Positions 53,226 through 61,767 of a stretch of DNA of 64,000 nt are shown piece by piece; positions within the stretch are counted from its first letter, which is position 1, and each line of letters begins with the position of its first letter. Source of the DNA: Trinickia violacea (GTDB lineage Bacteria; Pseudomonadota; Gammaproteobacteria; Burkholderiales; Burkholderiaceae). A program made the translations under genes and the position numbers. The stretch is taken from positions 2,232,001 through 2,296,000 of the forward strand of contig NZ_CP040077.1 in the NCBI RefSeq assembly GCF_005280735.1, read 5' to 3'. The notes under the pieces were generated by a model. It was given only the letters and a program-made list of their open reading frames with translations, was not told the DNA's origin and ran no database searches.

Positions 53226-54041
53226 ATGGTTGCACCGCTTACGCTCATTTGCCTCACGATCGCGACGCTCTTCGTCGCGGCATTGCCCGCCGTGCTCTAC
53301 TGGCGGCTGCGGCGGCCGCTGGCGTTCGACAAGCGCTACGCGATCACCGGCATCGCGGTGTTCGCGCTGTTCGCGATGGTGATCGAGCGCGGGCTCAACA
53401 CCTATCTGCTGAGCCGCAATCCGATGACGGCGATGTGGCTCATGAACCCGGTCGTGTTCGTCGCCTATGGCGCGCTGATCGCGGGCGTTTGCGAGGAGGT
53501 GGGACGCTGGCTCGGCATGCGCTGGCTCATCAAGAAGAGCGGCGCGGTGCCCGGCTCGGACAGCCCGGCGCTCAGCTACGGCCTGGGTCACGGCGGGGCG
53601 GAGGCTTGGCTCGTCGGCGTCATGGTGCAGGTGCAATGGATCGTGTACGCGGTGCTCGCGAGCCAAGGCAAGCTCGATCCCGGCATGACGAACCTGCCCG
53701 ACGAAACGGTGATGCAGATTCATCTGCTGCTGTCGACGCTGTCGGTGCCGATGGCGTTGATCTTCGCGCTGGAACGCACTGCGGCGCTCGTGTTTCAGAT
53801 CGGCCTGTCGGTGCTGATGTGGCGTGGCCTGCGGGCCGGCTGGCGCGGCATCCTGCCGCTCGCGATCGTCGTGCACGCGCTGATCGACGTGCCTGCCGCG
53901 CTGTTTCAGGCGGGCAAGCTGCCGCTCGTCGCGGTGGACGGCGCCTACGCGCTGGCTGCGGTCGTGGTGGCCGGCGTGCTGATCAAGATTTACCGGCGCC
54001 CGGCGCAGGGCGATGCGGGCGCGGCGGCGAGATCGATTTGA
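53226..54041 (+). CDS. yhfC: YhfC-family intramembrane metalloprotease-like protein
   Basis: 271 residues, nearly all membrane-spanning (about seven segments). The conserved polar motifs within the membrane are AGVCEEVGRWLGMRWL, SYGLGHGGAEAWL and AIVVHALIDVPAALFQAG, which correspond to the EExxR, HxxxE-like and HxxxD motifs of the YhfC / CAAX-type protease group. Probably a membrane-embedded peptidase of unknown substrate. Not obviously part of the neighbouring sugar cluster, although it follows ptxS directly. Confidence 0.82.
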   Translation: MVAPLTLICLTIATLFVAALPAVLYWRLRRPLAFDKRYAITGIAVFALFAMVIERGLNTYLLSRNPMTAMWLMNPVVFVAYGALIAGVCEEVGRWLGMRWLIKKSGAVPGSDSPALSYGLGHGGAEAWLVGVMVQVQWIVYAVLASQGKLDPGMTNLPDETVMQIHLLLSTLSVPMALIFALERTAALVFQIGLSVLMWRGLRAGWRGILPLAIVVHALIDVPAALFQAGKLPLVAVDGAYALAAVVVAGVLIKIYRRPAQGDAGAAARSI

Positions 54042-54130
54042 TGCGCGCTTTGACCCGCGATTTGACGCGCGCTTTGACGCATACCCTGGCTCGCAATCAA
54101 CCGAACACTTAGGCGATTACGAAGACGACG

Positions 54131-54496
54131 ATGGAAGCCTATCAATACGAATGCGCGAGTGCGGACTTCGAGGAACTGGCGCGCGTCGTCAGCGACTTGT
54201 TTCCCGAGCAGACGCGTTTTGTCGAGCGGCCCGCTGCCGACGGCACGCCGGCGTTGTCGATCCAATGGGTCGCGATGCGCTTCGGCTCGACGGCCAAGCG
54301 CTTCGAGATGGAAGTGCGCTTCGCACCGCCCGCGCTCGCGCGCTATCGCGCGACGCCGCCGCGCGCGCGTGGCCGCAGCTTCGCGATCCTGCGCGCGTAC
54401 GTGGAAGCGATGCTCGGCTCGCTCGAAGAGCAGTATGCGGAAGGCAAGGCGGTGCCGCGCGAAGTGACGATCGAACTCGCGGACGAGTTCGCTTGA
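54131..54496 (+). CDS. Conserved small protein (DUF3022-like)
   Basis: 121 residues, soluble, with no signal peptide. The pattern FEELARVVSDLFPEQTRFVE and ILRAYVEAMLGSLEEQYAEGKAVPREVTIELADEF is found in small Burkholderiaceae proteins that I recall as DUF3022; function unknown. Mixed alpha/beta. Convergent with the PGDYG gene. Confidence 0.72.
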   Translation: MEAYQYECASADFEELARVVSDLFPEQTRFVERPAADGTPALSIQWVAMRFGSTAKRFEMEVRFAPPALARYRATPPRARGRSFAILRAYVEAMLGSLEEQYAEGKAVPREVTIELADEFA

Positions 54497-54590
54497 CGTT
54501 TGCTTTCGGCTCGCGGCAACGCGCGTGCGTTGCCGCACGACGCAGTCATTCCACCCGCAGTCAATCCACCATTACGCGCGCAATCCACCC

Positions 54591-55025
54591 TCAATCGGCG
54601 CGCCGATAAACCTTCGCGAAGCGCTGCGCCTGCACCACGCCATAGTCGCCGGGCGCGTACTGCATGACCCAATCGCCCGCGGTGCCGCGCAGCACATCGC
54701 CCGCGGCAGAGCGGGCGATCGAGAACGGCGCATCCATCCGCTTGGCGAGCACCACCGAGGGACGATTGCGATAAGCGCCAGGTTCGCCATGCGCGAGCGA
54801 CGGCGAGGCAGGCAGGTACTTCGCATCGAAGCGCTCGCGCGAGACCACCCAGCGGTCGCCGGTCGAGCCCGTGATCAGCGCGTCGCCGCGCACGTAGCGG
54901 TTCGGCCCTTCGAGGCTCATCAGTTCGCCCTCGCCGGAAGCGAATTCGACGGCGACGGTTTCGTCCTTGATATAGCGGTGCGCCGCAGGATCGTGGCGCA
55001 AGTCGACGTCTTTCAGTTCGATCAT
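54591..55025 (-). CDS. PGDYG-domain protein
   Basis: 144 residues from ATG 55025; the frame is open to 55175 but without similarity. The name-giving motif is near the C-terminus: QYAPGDYGVVQAQRFAKVYRR. Two repeated halves look similar (GSTGDRWVVSRERFDAKYLP and GTAGDWVMQYAPGDYGVV), suggesting an internal duplication. Family function unknown. Confidence 0.78.
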   Translation of the reverse strand: MIELKDVDLRHDPAAHRYIKDETVAVEFASGEGELMSLEGPNRYVRGDALITGSTGDRWVVSRERFDAKYLPASPSLAHGEPGAYRNRPSVVLAKRMDAPFSIARSAAGDVLRGTAGDWVMQYAPGDYGVVQAQRFAKVYRRAD

Positions 55026-55198
55026 CGGAAATGGAAGTAAGGGAGAGTGACGGGGCGAGAGATTAGCGCGAAAGCTTACCGCGTGCGCGCTTCCGGCAGC
55101 ATCCACGACAAAAATCCACAGGATATCCGAGCGGCCAAACGGATTTGCAGCCTGCCGCCGGTAGCGGGAGCGCACTCGCGGTATGATGCGCGCTCCCG

Positions 55199-56035
55199 AT
55201 GGAAGCCCTGAAACCGCAACGGTCGCTGCGGAACCTACCGATGGTCCACCTCAATTTGTCCGCTGGCATTCTGAGTCCGAGCCTGCAGGGGCTCGGCGTT
55301 CCCGCCTTGGCAGGCGTGCTTGCCGCGCTGGTGCTCGGCGGCATGGTCAAAGGCATCGTCAGCATCGGCGTGCCGCTCATCGCCATGCCGATCCTGAGTC
55401 AATTCCTGCCGATCAAAGATGCGGTGCTGCTGCTGTCGATGCCGATCATTCTCGGCAACATCCCGCAGGCGCTGGAAGGCGGCGAGACGCTTCCGACCGT
55501 GCGCAAGATCGCCGCGCCGCTCGTCGGCACCGTGCTCGGCAATCTCGTCGGGGTGACGATGCTGATTTCGCTCGCGCCGCATCGCGCTCAGGCCATCGCA
55601 GGCGTGCTGCTGATGCTTGCCGCACTGCTCATGCTCGCGTCGCCGCGGCTCACGCTGTCGCCCAGGTGGGCCAAGCCCGCGGGGCTGGCCATCGGCTTCG
55701 GCGCGGCGGTGATGGAAAGCATTGCGTCCGTGCCGGGCCCGCTGCTCGCGATGTACCTGATCGCAACCGGCGCCACCGGCAGGGCGTTTACGAAGCAGAT
55801 CGCGATCATTCTCGTCATCTCGATCGTCACGCTCGTCGTGGCGTTCGGCGGCGGCCTGCATGCAAGCTGGGTCGATCTCGCGATTTCGGCGCTTGCGAGC
55901 GTGCCCGTCATCGCCGGCATCGTGCTCGCGCGGCCGTTGCGCGACCGGCTGCCGCCCACCGCATTTCGAAGCGTGGTGCTCGTGTTTGTCGTCGCGGCCG
56001 CCGTGCAGATGATCTGGAAGTCGGGCGTGCTGTAA
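55199..56035 (+). CDS. TauE/SafE-family sulfite exporter-like permease
   Basis: 278 residues with eight membrane segments; an in-frame ATG at 55241 is a possible start. Family pattern: LGGMVKGIVSIGVPLIAMPILSQFL (first half) and AIGFGAAVMESIASVPGPLLAMYLIATGATGRAF (second half), a twofold repeat. Members export sulfite, sulfoacetate or other organic anions. No sulfonate genes are adjacent, so the substrate is open. Confidence 0.85.
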   Translation: MEALKPQRSLRNLPMVHLNLSAGILSPSLQGLGVPALAGVLAALVLGGMVKGIVSIGVPLIAMPILSQFLPIKDAVLLLSMPIILGNIPQALEGGETLPTVRKIAAPLVGTVLGNLVGVTMLISLAPHRAQAIAGVLLMLAALLMLASPRLTLSPRWAKPAGLAIGFGAAVMESIASVPGPLLAMYLIATGATGRAFTKQIAIILVISIVTLVVAFGGGLHASWVDLAISALASVPVIAGIVLARPLRDRLPPTAFRSVVLVFVVAAAVQMIWKSGVL

Positions 56036-56044
56036 GGAGATAAG

Positions 56045-56073
56045 AAAACGCCCGCCGAAAGGGGCGGGCGTTT
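56045..56073. terminator. Bidirectional intrinsic terminator
   Basis: AAACGCCCGCC (56046-56056) pairs with GGCGGGCGTTT (56063-56073), with the loop GAAAGG. There are A-rich bases on the left and T on the right, so it can act for both the exporter gene and the leftward Spy-like gene. Confidence 0.75.
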
Positions 56074-56178
56074 GCGGCAAGCATTGAAGCGCCAGGTGCG
56101 TAAGGTGCGCGTTTGGCGGCGCCGGCGCGAAGATCGTCTCGTCACCTAGCGGGGCTGCGCACCGGCGTCTTCAACGCA

Positions 56179-56664
56179 TTACTGCTCGGCAACGTCGTCC
56201 GATTTCGACGACTTCGCAGCATGGCCCTTCTTGCCGCCATGCTCCTTGCCGTGCTGACGGAACGTCTCGTCGGCCAGCTTCTTCTGATCCGGCGAGAACG
56301 AGGTGTAGAGCGGCTCGAACGCGGCGACGAGCTTGGTCATGCCGTCGGCATGCGCCTGCGCGATTTGCGTGTACTGCTTCATGTCGTCGAGCGCCGACAG
56401 GTTCTTGTCAGCCGTGCGCTGACGGTACAGGTTGCCCATCGTCTCGCCGTTCTGGCGCATCACGTCGGCAAACTGCTGCCACTGCGTTTCCTGAGCCGGC
56501 GTGATCTTCAATTCCGAGTGCAGCGTGGCAATGCGTTGTTCGGTCCGAGCCTCATGTCCCGCCGTTGCCGACGCGGCAACCGGCGCTGCGGCGGGTGCCG
56601 AAGCCTGCGCGAAAGCGCCGCTCATGGCGAACGTGGAGGCGAGGATAACCAGTGCTTTTTTCAT
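56179..56664 (-). CDS. Spy/CpxP-like periplasmic protein (LTxxQ family)
   Basis: 161 residues. Signal peptide MKKALVILASTFAMSGAFA, then an alanine-rich linker. The helical core has LHSELKITPAQETQWQQFADVM, a LTxxQ-like repeat, and a second one in LYTSFSPDQKKLADETF. Such proteins act as periplasmic chaperones or stress sensors. The lysine/histidine-rich C-terminus (HGKEHGGKKGHAAK) might bind metal. No CpxRA-like partner is nearby. Confidence 0.85.
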   Translation of the reverse strand: MKKALVILASTFAMSGAFAQASAPAAAPVAASATAGHEARTEQRIATLHSELKITPAQETQWQQFADVMRQNGETMGNLYRQRTADKNLSALDDMKQYTQIAQAHADGMTKLVAAFEPLYTSFSPDQKKLADETFRQHGKEHGGKKGHAAKSSKSDDVAEQ

Positions 56665-57067
56665 TGAAACTCCTACTTGACGTGTGGGATGGAACCCCGG
56701 CGAAGCGGTGCGTTGCCGTTAGGCACGGCCTTTCGCACCGGCGTTCTTCGCCGATCGCGCTCTTTGTATCACGATATCTCCCCAATACGGCCGGAATGCG
56801 ACAACTGCTTACAACCGAAACGAATTACAACGGAAACAAGTCGGACTGAGACGGTTGAGCGGCTCGCCGCCATGAAAATGACGTCACTGTCGCCGCCGTC
56901 GTGCGGCCGGAAGCGTCATTCGCGAAGGAAATTGAAAGCGGACGGGCCGTGCCGGCACCTCCCGGCGTGACGCCTGACTTTATATTACAGTGGTCATCTT
57001 TCGGCGCGCGGGCCCGCCATGTCTCACCGACGGTGTTCGCGCAAACCAGCAAGTGAGAGGAACGACG
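56665..57067. promoter_or_regulatory. Divergent upstream region of the Spy-like gene and panE-like gene
   Basis: About 400 bases with no gene. TATATT at 56981-56986 is a possible -10 for the rightward gene, but no -35 match stands at the right distance. The stretch around 56790-56900 is AT-richer than its flanks. Nothing else could be named. Confidence 0.3.
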
Positions 57068-58027
57068 ATGCGAATTCTCGTAGTGGGCGCCGGCGCGACC
57101 GGCGGATATTTCGGCGGGCGGATGGCGTTGGCTGGCCAGGATGTGACGTTTCTCGTGCGCGAGAAGCGCGCCGAAGCGCTGAAGCGCTCGGGGCTCGTCA
57201 TCAAGAGCCCCAAAGGCGACGCCACGCTCACGAAGGTGCAGACCGTGCTCGCCGACCGCATCGACGCGCCCTACGATCTCGTGCTGCTCAGCTGCAAAGC
57301 CTACGATCTCGACAACGCGATCGAGTCGTTCGCGCCGGCCGTCGGCCCGTCGACGGCCATCCTCCCGCTGCTCAACGGCATGCGCCATCTGGACGTGCTG
57401 CGCGAACGCTTTGGCGCGTCGAGCGTCTTGGGCGGCATCTGCCTGATCTCGGCGACGCTCGATGCGAACCGCGCGATCGTGCAAATGACCGACATGCATG
57501 CGATCGGTTTCGGCGAACTCGACGGCAGGCGCTCCGAGCGAGTGGAAGCGATCGCGAAGGCGCTCGGCGCGGGCGGCTTCGATGTCGACGCGAGCGAAAC
57601 CATCGTTCAGCAGATGTGGGAGAAGTGGGTCTTCCTCGCGACGCTCGCGGCGACCACCTGCCTGTTCCGCGCGACCATCGGCGACATTCTGAACGCACCG
57701 GATGGCCATGCCGCGATCGCCGCCGTCTTCGCCGAATGCAGCGCGATCGCGCAAGCCAACGGCTATCCGATGCGCGCGCCGTTTGCCGAGCGCACGAAGG
57801 GGATGCTGTTCGGGGCGGGTTCGCCGCTGTCGGCGTCGATGATGCGCGACATCGAGAACGGTCAGCGCACCGAGGGCGATCACGTGCTCGGCGATTTGCT
57901 GGCCCGCGCGCATGGCGCTTCACAAGTGGAAGGCGGGCTGTCGGTTCTGCGCATCGCGTACAACCACGTGAAGGCGTACGAAGCGCGGCGCGCACGCACG
58001 GCGGCCGCGGCGTCCACGGCGTCGTAA
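57068..58027 (+). CDS. panE: 2-Dehydropantoate 2-reductase family protein
   Basis: 319 residues from ATG 57068, with GAGAGGAA upstream. NADP motif ILVVGAGATGGYFGGRMA, catalytic lysine/asparagine region VLLSCKAYDLDNAIES and EKWVFLATLAATTCL, and the family C-terminal pair SMMRDIENGQRTEGDHVLGDLL. PanE makes pantoate for pantothenate synthesis, but Burkholderiaceae carry several paralogues of this family, so this copy may act on another ketoacid. Confidence 0.86.
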   Translation: MRILVVGAGATGGYFGGRMALAGQDVTFLVREKRAEALKRSGLVIKSPKGDATLTKVQTVLADRIDAPYDLVLLSCKAYDLDNAIESFAPAVGPSTAILPLLNGMRHLDVLRERFGASSVLGGICLISATLDANRAIVQMTDMHAIGFGELDGRRSERVEAIAKALGAGGFDVDASETIVQQMWEKWVFLATLAATTCLFRATIGDILNAPDGHAAIAAVFAECSAIAQANGYPMRAPFAERTKGMLFGAGSPLSASMMRDIENGQRTEGDHVLGDLLARAHGASQVEGGLSVLRIAYNHVKAYEARRARTAAAASTAS

Positions 58028-58078
58028 AGCCGGGCGATAATCCGGCTCTTCCACCGACAAAGCCCCGCTTAACCATCG

Positions 58079-58543
58079 ATGAGACCTCCGCGCCTCGACC
58101 AGCTCGACGAACTCGATCGCAACCTGGTTGCCTTGCTTCAGGCCAACGCACGCGAAAGCGTCGCGAATCTCGCGCGCCAGTTGGGCGTCGCGCGGACAAC
58201 CGTGATCGCGCGCATCGAGCGGCTCGAGCGCACGAACGTGATCGCGGGCTACAGCGTGCGGCTCGGCCAGGACGTGCTCGACGCGAGCATCTACGCGTAC
58301 GTCGGCATCATCCTCGCGCCGAAGTTCGGTCCCGATGTGTTGAAGCGCCTCTCGAAGATGCCGGAGGTGCAACTGCTGTGCGCGGTCAGCGGCGAGTTCG
58401 ACTACGTCGCCTGGCTGCGCGCCGATTCGCCCGACCGCCTCAACGACTTGCTCGATCAGATCGGCGGGCTCGAGGGGGTCGAGCGCACGACGACGTCGAT
58501 CATCCTTGCGCGCAAGATCGACCGTGGAATGATCGGCGGGTAG
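58079..58543 (+). CDS. Lrp/AsnC-family regulator
   Basis: 154 residues. N-terminal helix-turn-helix LDRNLVALLQANARESVANLARQLGVARTTVIARIERLE, and the C-terminal RAM domain for amino-acid binding (AVSGEFDYVAWLRADSPDRLNDLLDQIG). It is 51 bases after panE and directly upstream of a lysine-dehydrogenase-like gene, its probable target. The palindromes at 58606-58649 lie between them. Confidence 0.92.
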   Translation: MRPPRLDQLDELDRNLVALLQANARESVANLARQLGVARTTVIARIERLERTNVIAGYSVRLGQDVLDASIYAYVGIILAPKFGPDVLKRLSKMPEVQLLCAVSGEFDYVAWLRADSPDRLNDLLDQIGGLEGVERTTTSIILARKIDRGMIGG

Positions 58544-58605
58544 GCGTTTCCGAACTCGCGGGCGCTCTCGCGCCACCGTCCGCGTTTGCACAATTTTTAC
58601 GCATC

Positions 58606-58649
58606 TTCGTCGGAATGACGAAGTTCGTCGTCATTCCGACGAACTTCGT
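58606..58649. promoter_or_regulatory. Two overlapping inverted repeats, probable Lrp-family operator or RNA switch
   Basis: Repeat A: TTCGTCGGAATGACGA (58606-58621) pairs with TCGTCATTCCGACGAA (58628-58643). Repeat B: ACGAAGTTCGTCG (58618-58630) pairs with CGACGAACTTCGT (58637-58649). Both are perfect, with 6-base loops, and they share bases, so only one can form at a time. A TATAAA at 58674-58679 lies just downstream and could be the -10. This is the place expected for an Lrp activator site before the dehydrogenase gene. Confidence 0.65.
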
Positions 58650-58783
58650 AGTCAGAGCGCAGCATTTTGCGTCTATAAACTGTTTTTGCGCATCCCTACA
58701 CTGTGTGCAGAGTTTTCACCCGCCGCCTTTTACCGCAGGCGGCGGAAACCATCCACGACACACAGAACAATCAGGAGAAGCGC

Positions 58784-59905
58784 ATGAAAGTTGCCATCGT
58801 CGGTGCCGGTTTGATCGGCCACACCATTGCCCACATGCTTCGGGAGACGGGCGACTACGAAGTCGTCGCATTCGATCGCGATCCGCAGGCGCTTGCCAAG
58901 CTGTCCGCCCAGGGCATTCCCACCGAACGCATCGACTCGGCCGACGCCAACGCGCTTCAGAACGCGGTTCAGGGCTTCGACGCACTCGTCAACGCGTTGC
59001 CGTACTACCTTGCCGTCAACGTGGCGGCCGCCGCGAAGGCCGCGGGCGTCCACTATTTCGACCTCACCGAAGACGTGCGCGCGACCAACGCGATCCGCAG
59101 CCTCGCCGACGGCGCGACGCACGCGTTCATGCCGCAGTGCGGCCTCGCACCGGGCTTCATCGGCATCGCCGCGCACGAGCTCGCGAACCGCTTCTCGGAG
59201 ATTCGCGAAGTGAAGATGCGTGTCGGCGCGCTGCCCGAGTTTCCGACCAACGCGCTCAAGTACAACCTGACGTGGAGCGTCGACGGCCTCATCAACGAAT
59301 ACTGCCAGCCGTGCGAGGCGATCCGCGACGGCCGCACGCAATGGGTTCAGCCGCTCGAAGGTCTCGAGCACTTCTCGCTCGACGGCATCGAGTACGAAGC
59401 GTTCAATACGTCGGGCGGTCTCGGCACGCTGTGCGAGACGCTGTCGGGACGCGTCGAATCGCTCGACTACAAGTCGGTCCGCTATCCGGGCCACCGCGCG
59501 CTGATCCAGTTCCTGCTCGAAGAGCTGCGCCTCGCGAGCGACCGCGACACGCTCAAGTCGATCATGCGCCGCTCGGTGCCGTCGACCGCGCAGGACGTCG
59601 TGCTGATCTTCGTCACCGTGACGGGCATGCGCGACGGCCAGCTCGTACAGGACGTATTCACGCGCAAGATCTTCGCGAAGACGGTGTACGGCGTGCCGAT
59701 GAGTGCGATCCAGATCACCACGGCAGGCGCGATGTGCGCGGTGCTCGACCTGTTCCGCGAAAAGAAGCTGCCGCAAAGCGGGTTCGTGCGCCAGGAGCAA
59801 GTGTCGCTCGCCGACTTCCTCGGCAATCGCTTCGGCAAGCTGTACGACGGCGCGAGCACGCTCTATGAGGGCGCGACGACGCTTAAGGCGGTGGAAGCCG
59901 CTTGA
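58784..59905 (+). CDS. Saccharopine dehydrogenase-family protein (lysine dehydrogenase-like)
   Basis: 373 residues from ATG 58784 (AGGAGAAG upstream). N-terminal Rossmann domain MKVAIVGAGLIGHTIAHML, then the family core MPQCGLAPGFIGIAAHELANRF and the substrate-binding domain with PTNALKYNLTWSVDGLINEY. Its length and sequence fit the short saccharopine-dehydrogenase / lysine 6-dehydrogenase branch, which acts on lysine or a related amino acid. Preceded by an Lrp-type regulator gene, which supports an amino-acid catabolic role. The substrate is inferred. Confidence 0.85.
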   Translation: MKVAIVGAGLIGHTIAHMLRETGDYEVVAFDRDPQALAKLSAQGIPTERIDSADANALQNAVQGFDALVNALPYYLAVNVAAAAKAAGVHYFDLTEDVRATNAIRSLADGATHAFMPQCGLAPGFIGIAAHELANRFSEIREVKMRVGALPEFPTNALKYNLTWSVDGLINEYCQPCEAIRDGRTQWVQPLEGLEHFSLDGIEYEAFNTSGGLGTLCETLSGRVESLDYKSVRYPGHRALIQFLLEELRLASDRDTLKSIMRRSVPSTAQDVVLIFVTVTGMRDGQLVQDVFTRKIFAKTVYGVPMSAIQITTAGAMCAVLDLFREKKLPQSGFVRQEQVSLADFLGNRFGKLYDGASTLYEGATTLKAVEAA

Positions 59906-60022
59906 GGAGGGTCGCTTGGGAAGGGCAGCTTAAGAAGCTGTGTGCTGGTGTTATCTGAGAGAAGCGAGCGCGTCGGGTTCGGCTGAAGGGCCGGAACCGC
60001 GCGCCCTGCGAAAAGAAGAATT

Positions 60023-60054
60023 CGGCCACGTACTCGCTATTGAGTACGTGGCCG
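60023..60054. terminator. Hairpin after the lysine dehydrogenase-like gene
   Basis: CGGCCACGTACTC (60023-60035) pairs with GAGTACGTGGCCG (60042-60054), loop GCTATT; the T-run that follows is interrupted (TTGCGTTTT). It lies between convergent genes. Confidence 0.65.
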
Positions 60055-60114
60055 TTGCGTTTTCCAGGCGAGGCTTTTGCCGCTTGCCGTGATGGACAGG
60101 GGTTGAGTGCGGCC

Positions 60115-60735
60115 TTAGGCGGGGCCAGGCGGCATCATCGTCGCCGGCCGCGACGGCGTCTGCACGATCTCACGCAGCAGCGCATCGAAATCGGCCGTGC
60201 TCGGCGCGGTATTGTCGAACATGATGAGCCCCTCGCGCGCCACGCCGCTCGGCACGAAGCGGCGCTGCCGGTACTCGTCCCAATGCGAGAGCTTGTACGC
60301 GTCGTTCGGATTGGCGCGCGCGACGATGCGCGCATGCGCGGTCTCTTCGGACGTGAGCACCCAGACGATGCGGATCACGACGTCGTCCGCGACGCCGAGC
60401 CATTGACGGTCGAAGAGCCGGCGGTCGCGAATCTCGCGTGAAAGCGGTCCGATCACGACCGCGCTGATGCCGAGTTCGAGATTCTCGCGCGCGGTGTCGA
60501 TGAGGCCCCGGTACTCGGGGTCGCGCAGATGCTGGAGAAAGAGCGGGCTGTCGCGGTCGTTCGCGTCGCCCGTCAGCGCCTGCATCGCGGCGGCGCTGTA
60601 GTGGCCGTAGAGCGTGTCTTTATCGAGCAGGCAGAACGCGCCGCCCGTTGCGCGCATCAGCGGCCCGATCAGGCGCTTGGCGATCGTCGTCTTGCCCGTG
60701 CCCGCGTGGCCGCAAAGGAAAACCAGATAGGTCAC
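60115..60735 (-). CDS. P-loop kinase-like AAA-family ATPase
   Basis: 206 residues from a GTG at 60735 whose last bases overlap the cydX stop (GTGA); AAGGA is nearby. Walker A is FLCGHAGTGKTT; further kinase-like marks are LLDKDTLYG and the arginine-rich stretch REIRDRRLFDRQWL. It resembles small adenylylsulfate/gluconate-kinase-like P-loop enzymes that phosphorylate a small molecule, but no substrate motif could be named. Its translational coupling to cydX is unusual. Confidence 0.8.
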   Translation of the reverse strand: MTYLVFLCGHAGTGKTTIAKRLIGPLMRATGGAFCLLDKDTLYGHYSAAAMQALTGDANDRDSPLFLQHLRDPEYRGLIDTARENLELGISAVVIGPLSREIRDRRLFDRQWLGVADDVVIRIVWVLTSEETAHARIVARANPNDAYKLSHWDEYRQRRFVPSGVAREGLIMFDNTAPSTADFDALLREIVQTPSRPATMMPPGPA

Positions 60736-60884
60736 GAATGCTTGTCCTTGGCGTCGCTTGCCTGAGCGTCGGCGCCTTCGGCGGCATCGTGTGCGAAGGT
60801 ATCGTTCGCATCGAGCCACATCACGTTGATGATGCCGAAGCCGAGTGCGACGCCGATGCCGAGTATCCAGGCGAAGTACCACAT
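60732..60884 (-). CDS. cydX: Cytochrome bd oxidase small subunit CydX
   Basis: 50 residues, with AAGGAG 8 bases or so before the ATG at 60884. The first 25 residues, MWYFAWILGIGVALGFGIINV and following, are the conserved single membrane helix of CydX/YbgT, with the invariant tryptophan near the start. The tail is acidic and polar. CydX stabilises cytochrome bd. The genes cydA and cydB are not adjacent: the neighbour upstream reads the other way, so this is an orphan copy. Too short for most gene finders. Confidence 0.82.
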   Translation of the reverse strand: MWYFAWILGIGVALGFGIINVMWLDANDTFAHDAAEGADAQASDAKDKHS

Positions 60885-60909
60885 GGCGTTCTCCTTGATG
60901 GGGTCACGT

Positions 60910-60923
60910 TCGATCATGATCAA
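60910..60923 (-). promoter_or_regulatory. FNR/Anr-like box upstream of cydX
   Basis: Read leftward: TTGATCATGATCGA, nine of ten matches to TTGAT-N4-ATCAA. The centre is only 32 bases from the cydX ATG, so activation from the usual -41.5 position would put the start inside the gene. It may act as a repressor site, or the match may be chance. Confidence 0.4.
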
Positions 60924-61037
60924 AGTCGCCTGACCGCGCAATAGGGAAAGGCTTAGGGCCTGTGCGCGCGGACGGACGCACGCGCGCACGGCGAGCCGCT
61001 ACACTCTCTCGCATTCGACAAGAACGACGGGGGCGGC

Positions 61038-61517
61038 ATGCGCAGGCAAACGGCAATGAAGGCGAGGGCGGCGCGGCGTCCGAGCACGGCGGGGGCGATC
61101 GCGGCGGCAATCATCGCCGCTTCGCTCACCACCGCGACGCTCTTGGCCGGCTGCGAGGCGACGCCGGCGGCGCCCGTCGCATTCAGGCTAGTGCCGGCCG
61201 ACCGCATCCTCACGCCGGTTCTCACTCAGCCGGCCGCCGACAAAGTCGCCGTCGACGTGCGCCGCGAGCGCACCGACAACGTGATCGTGCGGTTTCGCGA
61301 CGCGCTCGTTTATGTCGACGGCGTGCAGGTCACCGATCTGCAGAACGGCGAGCATGTCGTGTTTTATCTGAGCCCGGGCGTGCACCGGCTCGCGGTGTCG
61401 ACCCAGTTCGATCCGGTGATCGAGATTCGCTTTACCGTCGATGCCCGCTATACGAATGTCGCGAGCGTGGCGTTCGACAAGGACCATCGCATCGGCTTGC
61501 GGCGCGTGCCGCATTAG
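61038..61517 (+). CDS. Predicted lipoprotein, function unknown
   Basis: 159 residues (an in-frame ATG at 61056 is the alternative start). Arginine-rich N-terminus, hydrophobic stretch and lipobox TLLAGC, so it is probably an anchored lipoprotein. The mature part is beta-rich (DNVIVRFRDALVYVDGVQV, VVFYLSPGVHRLAVST), similar in style to small PEGA-like domains that hold a surface beta-hairpin. Not recognised further. Confidence 0.75.
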   Translation: MRRQTAMKARAARRPSTAGAIAAAIIAASLTTATLLAGCEATPAAPVAFRLVPADRILTPVLTQPAADKVAVDVRRERTDNVIVRFRDALVYVDGVQVTDLQNGEHVVFYLSPGVHRLAVSTQFDPVIEIRFTVDARYTNVASVAFDKDHRIGLRRVPH

Positions 61518-61662
61518 CGAGCCGCCTCCGCGGCGAATTTCGGCGCGGGCGTGATCAGGCATTTTGGCGAGTCGGCGTGCGTTTGCACGCGATTCCCGGC
61601 GCCTTTGCGTTAACATGCGGCCGCTTGCCGTGCGAACACCTATCTTCGAGGAGGGGCATCCG

Positions 61663-61767
61663 ATGAACTCAGCCCGGCCTTTGGGGATCAACGGAACGGA
61701 AACTGCACATAAGCGCGCTCACCCAGCTTTAGTTCGATTCCCAGTTCGTCCGGTGGGCGCTTTCTGA
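61663..61767 (+). pseudogene. Truncated gene start cut off by a mobile element
   Basis: GAGGAGG lies 8 bases or so before an ATG at 61663, an ideal ribosome site. The frame codes only 34 residues (starts MNSARPLGINGTE) before a stop. The sequence then runs into the IS66 fragment. It looks like the 5' end of a gene whose remainder was lost on insertion. The original gene could not be identified. Confidence 0.45.

Noticed and set aside
57019..59868. A 949-codon frame across the panE-like, lrp and dehydrogenase genes
   Set aside because: It runs out of frame through three real genes and the intergenic region, with composition typical of GC-frame shadows.
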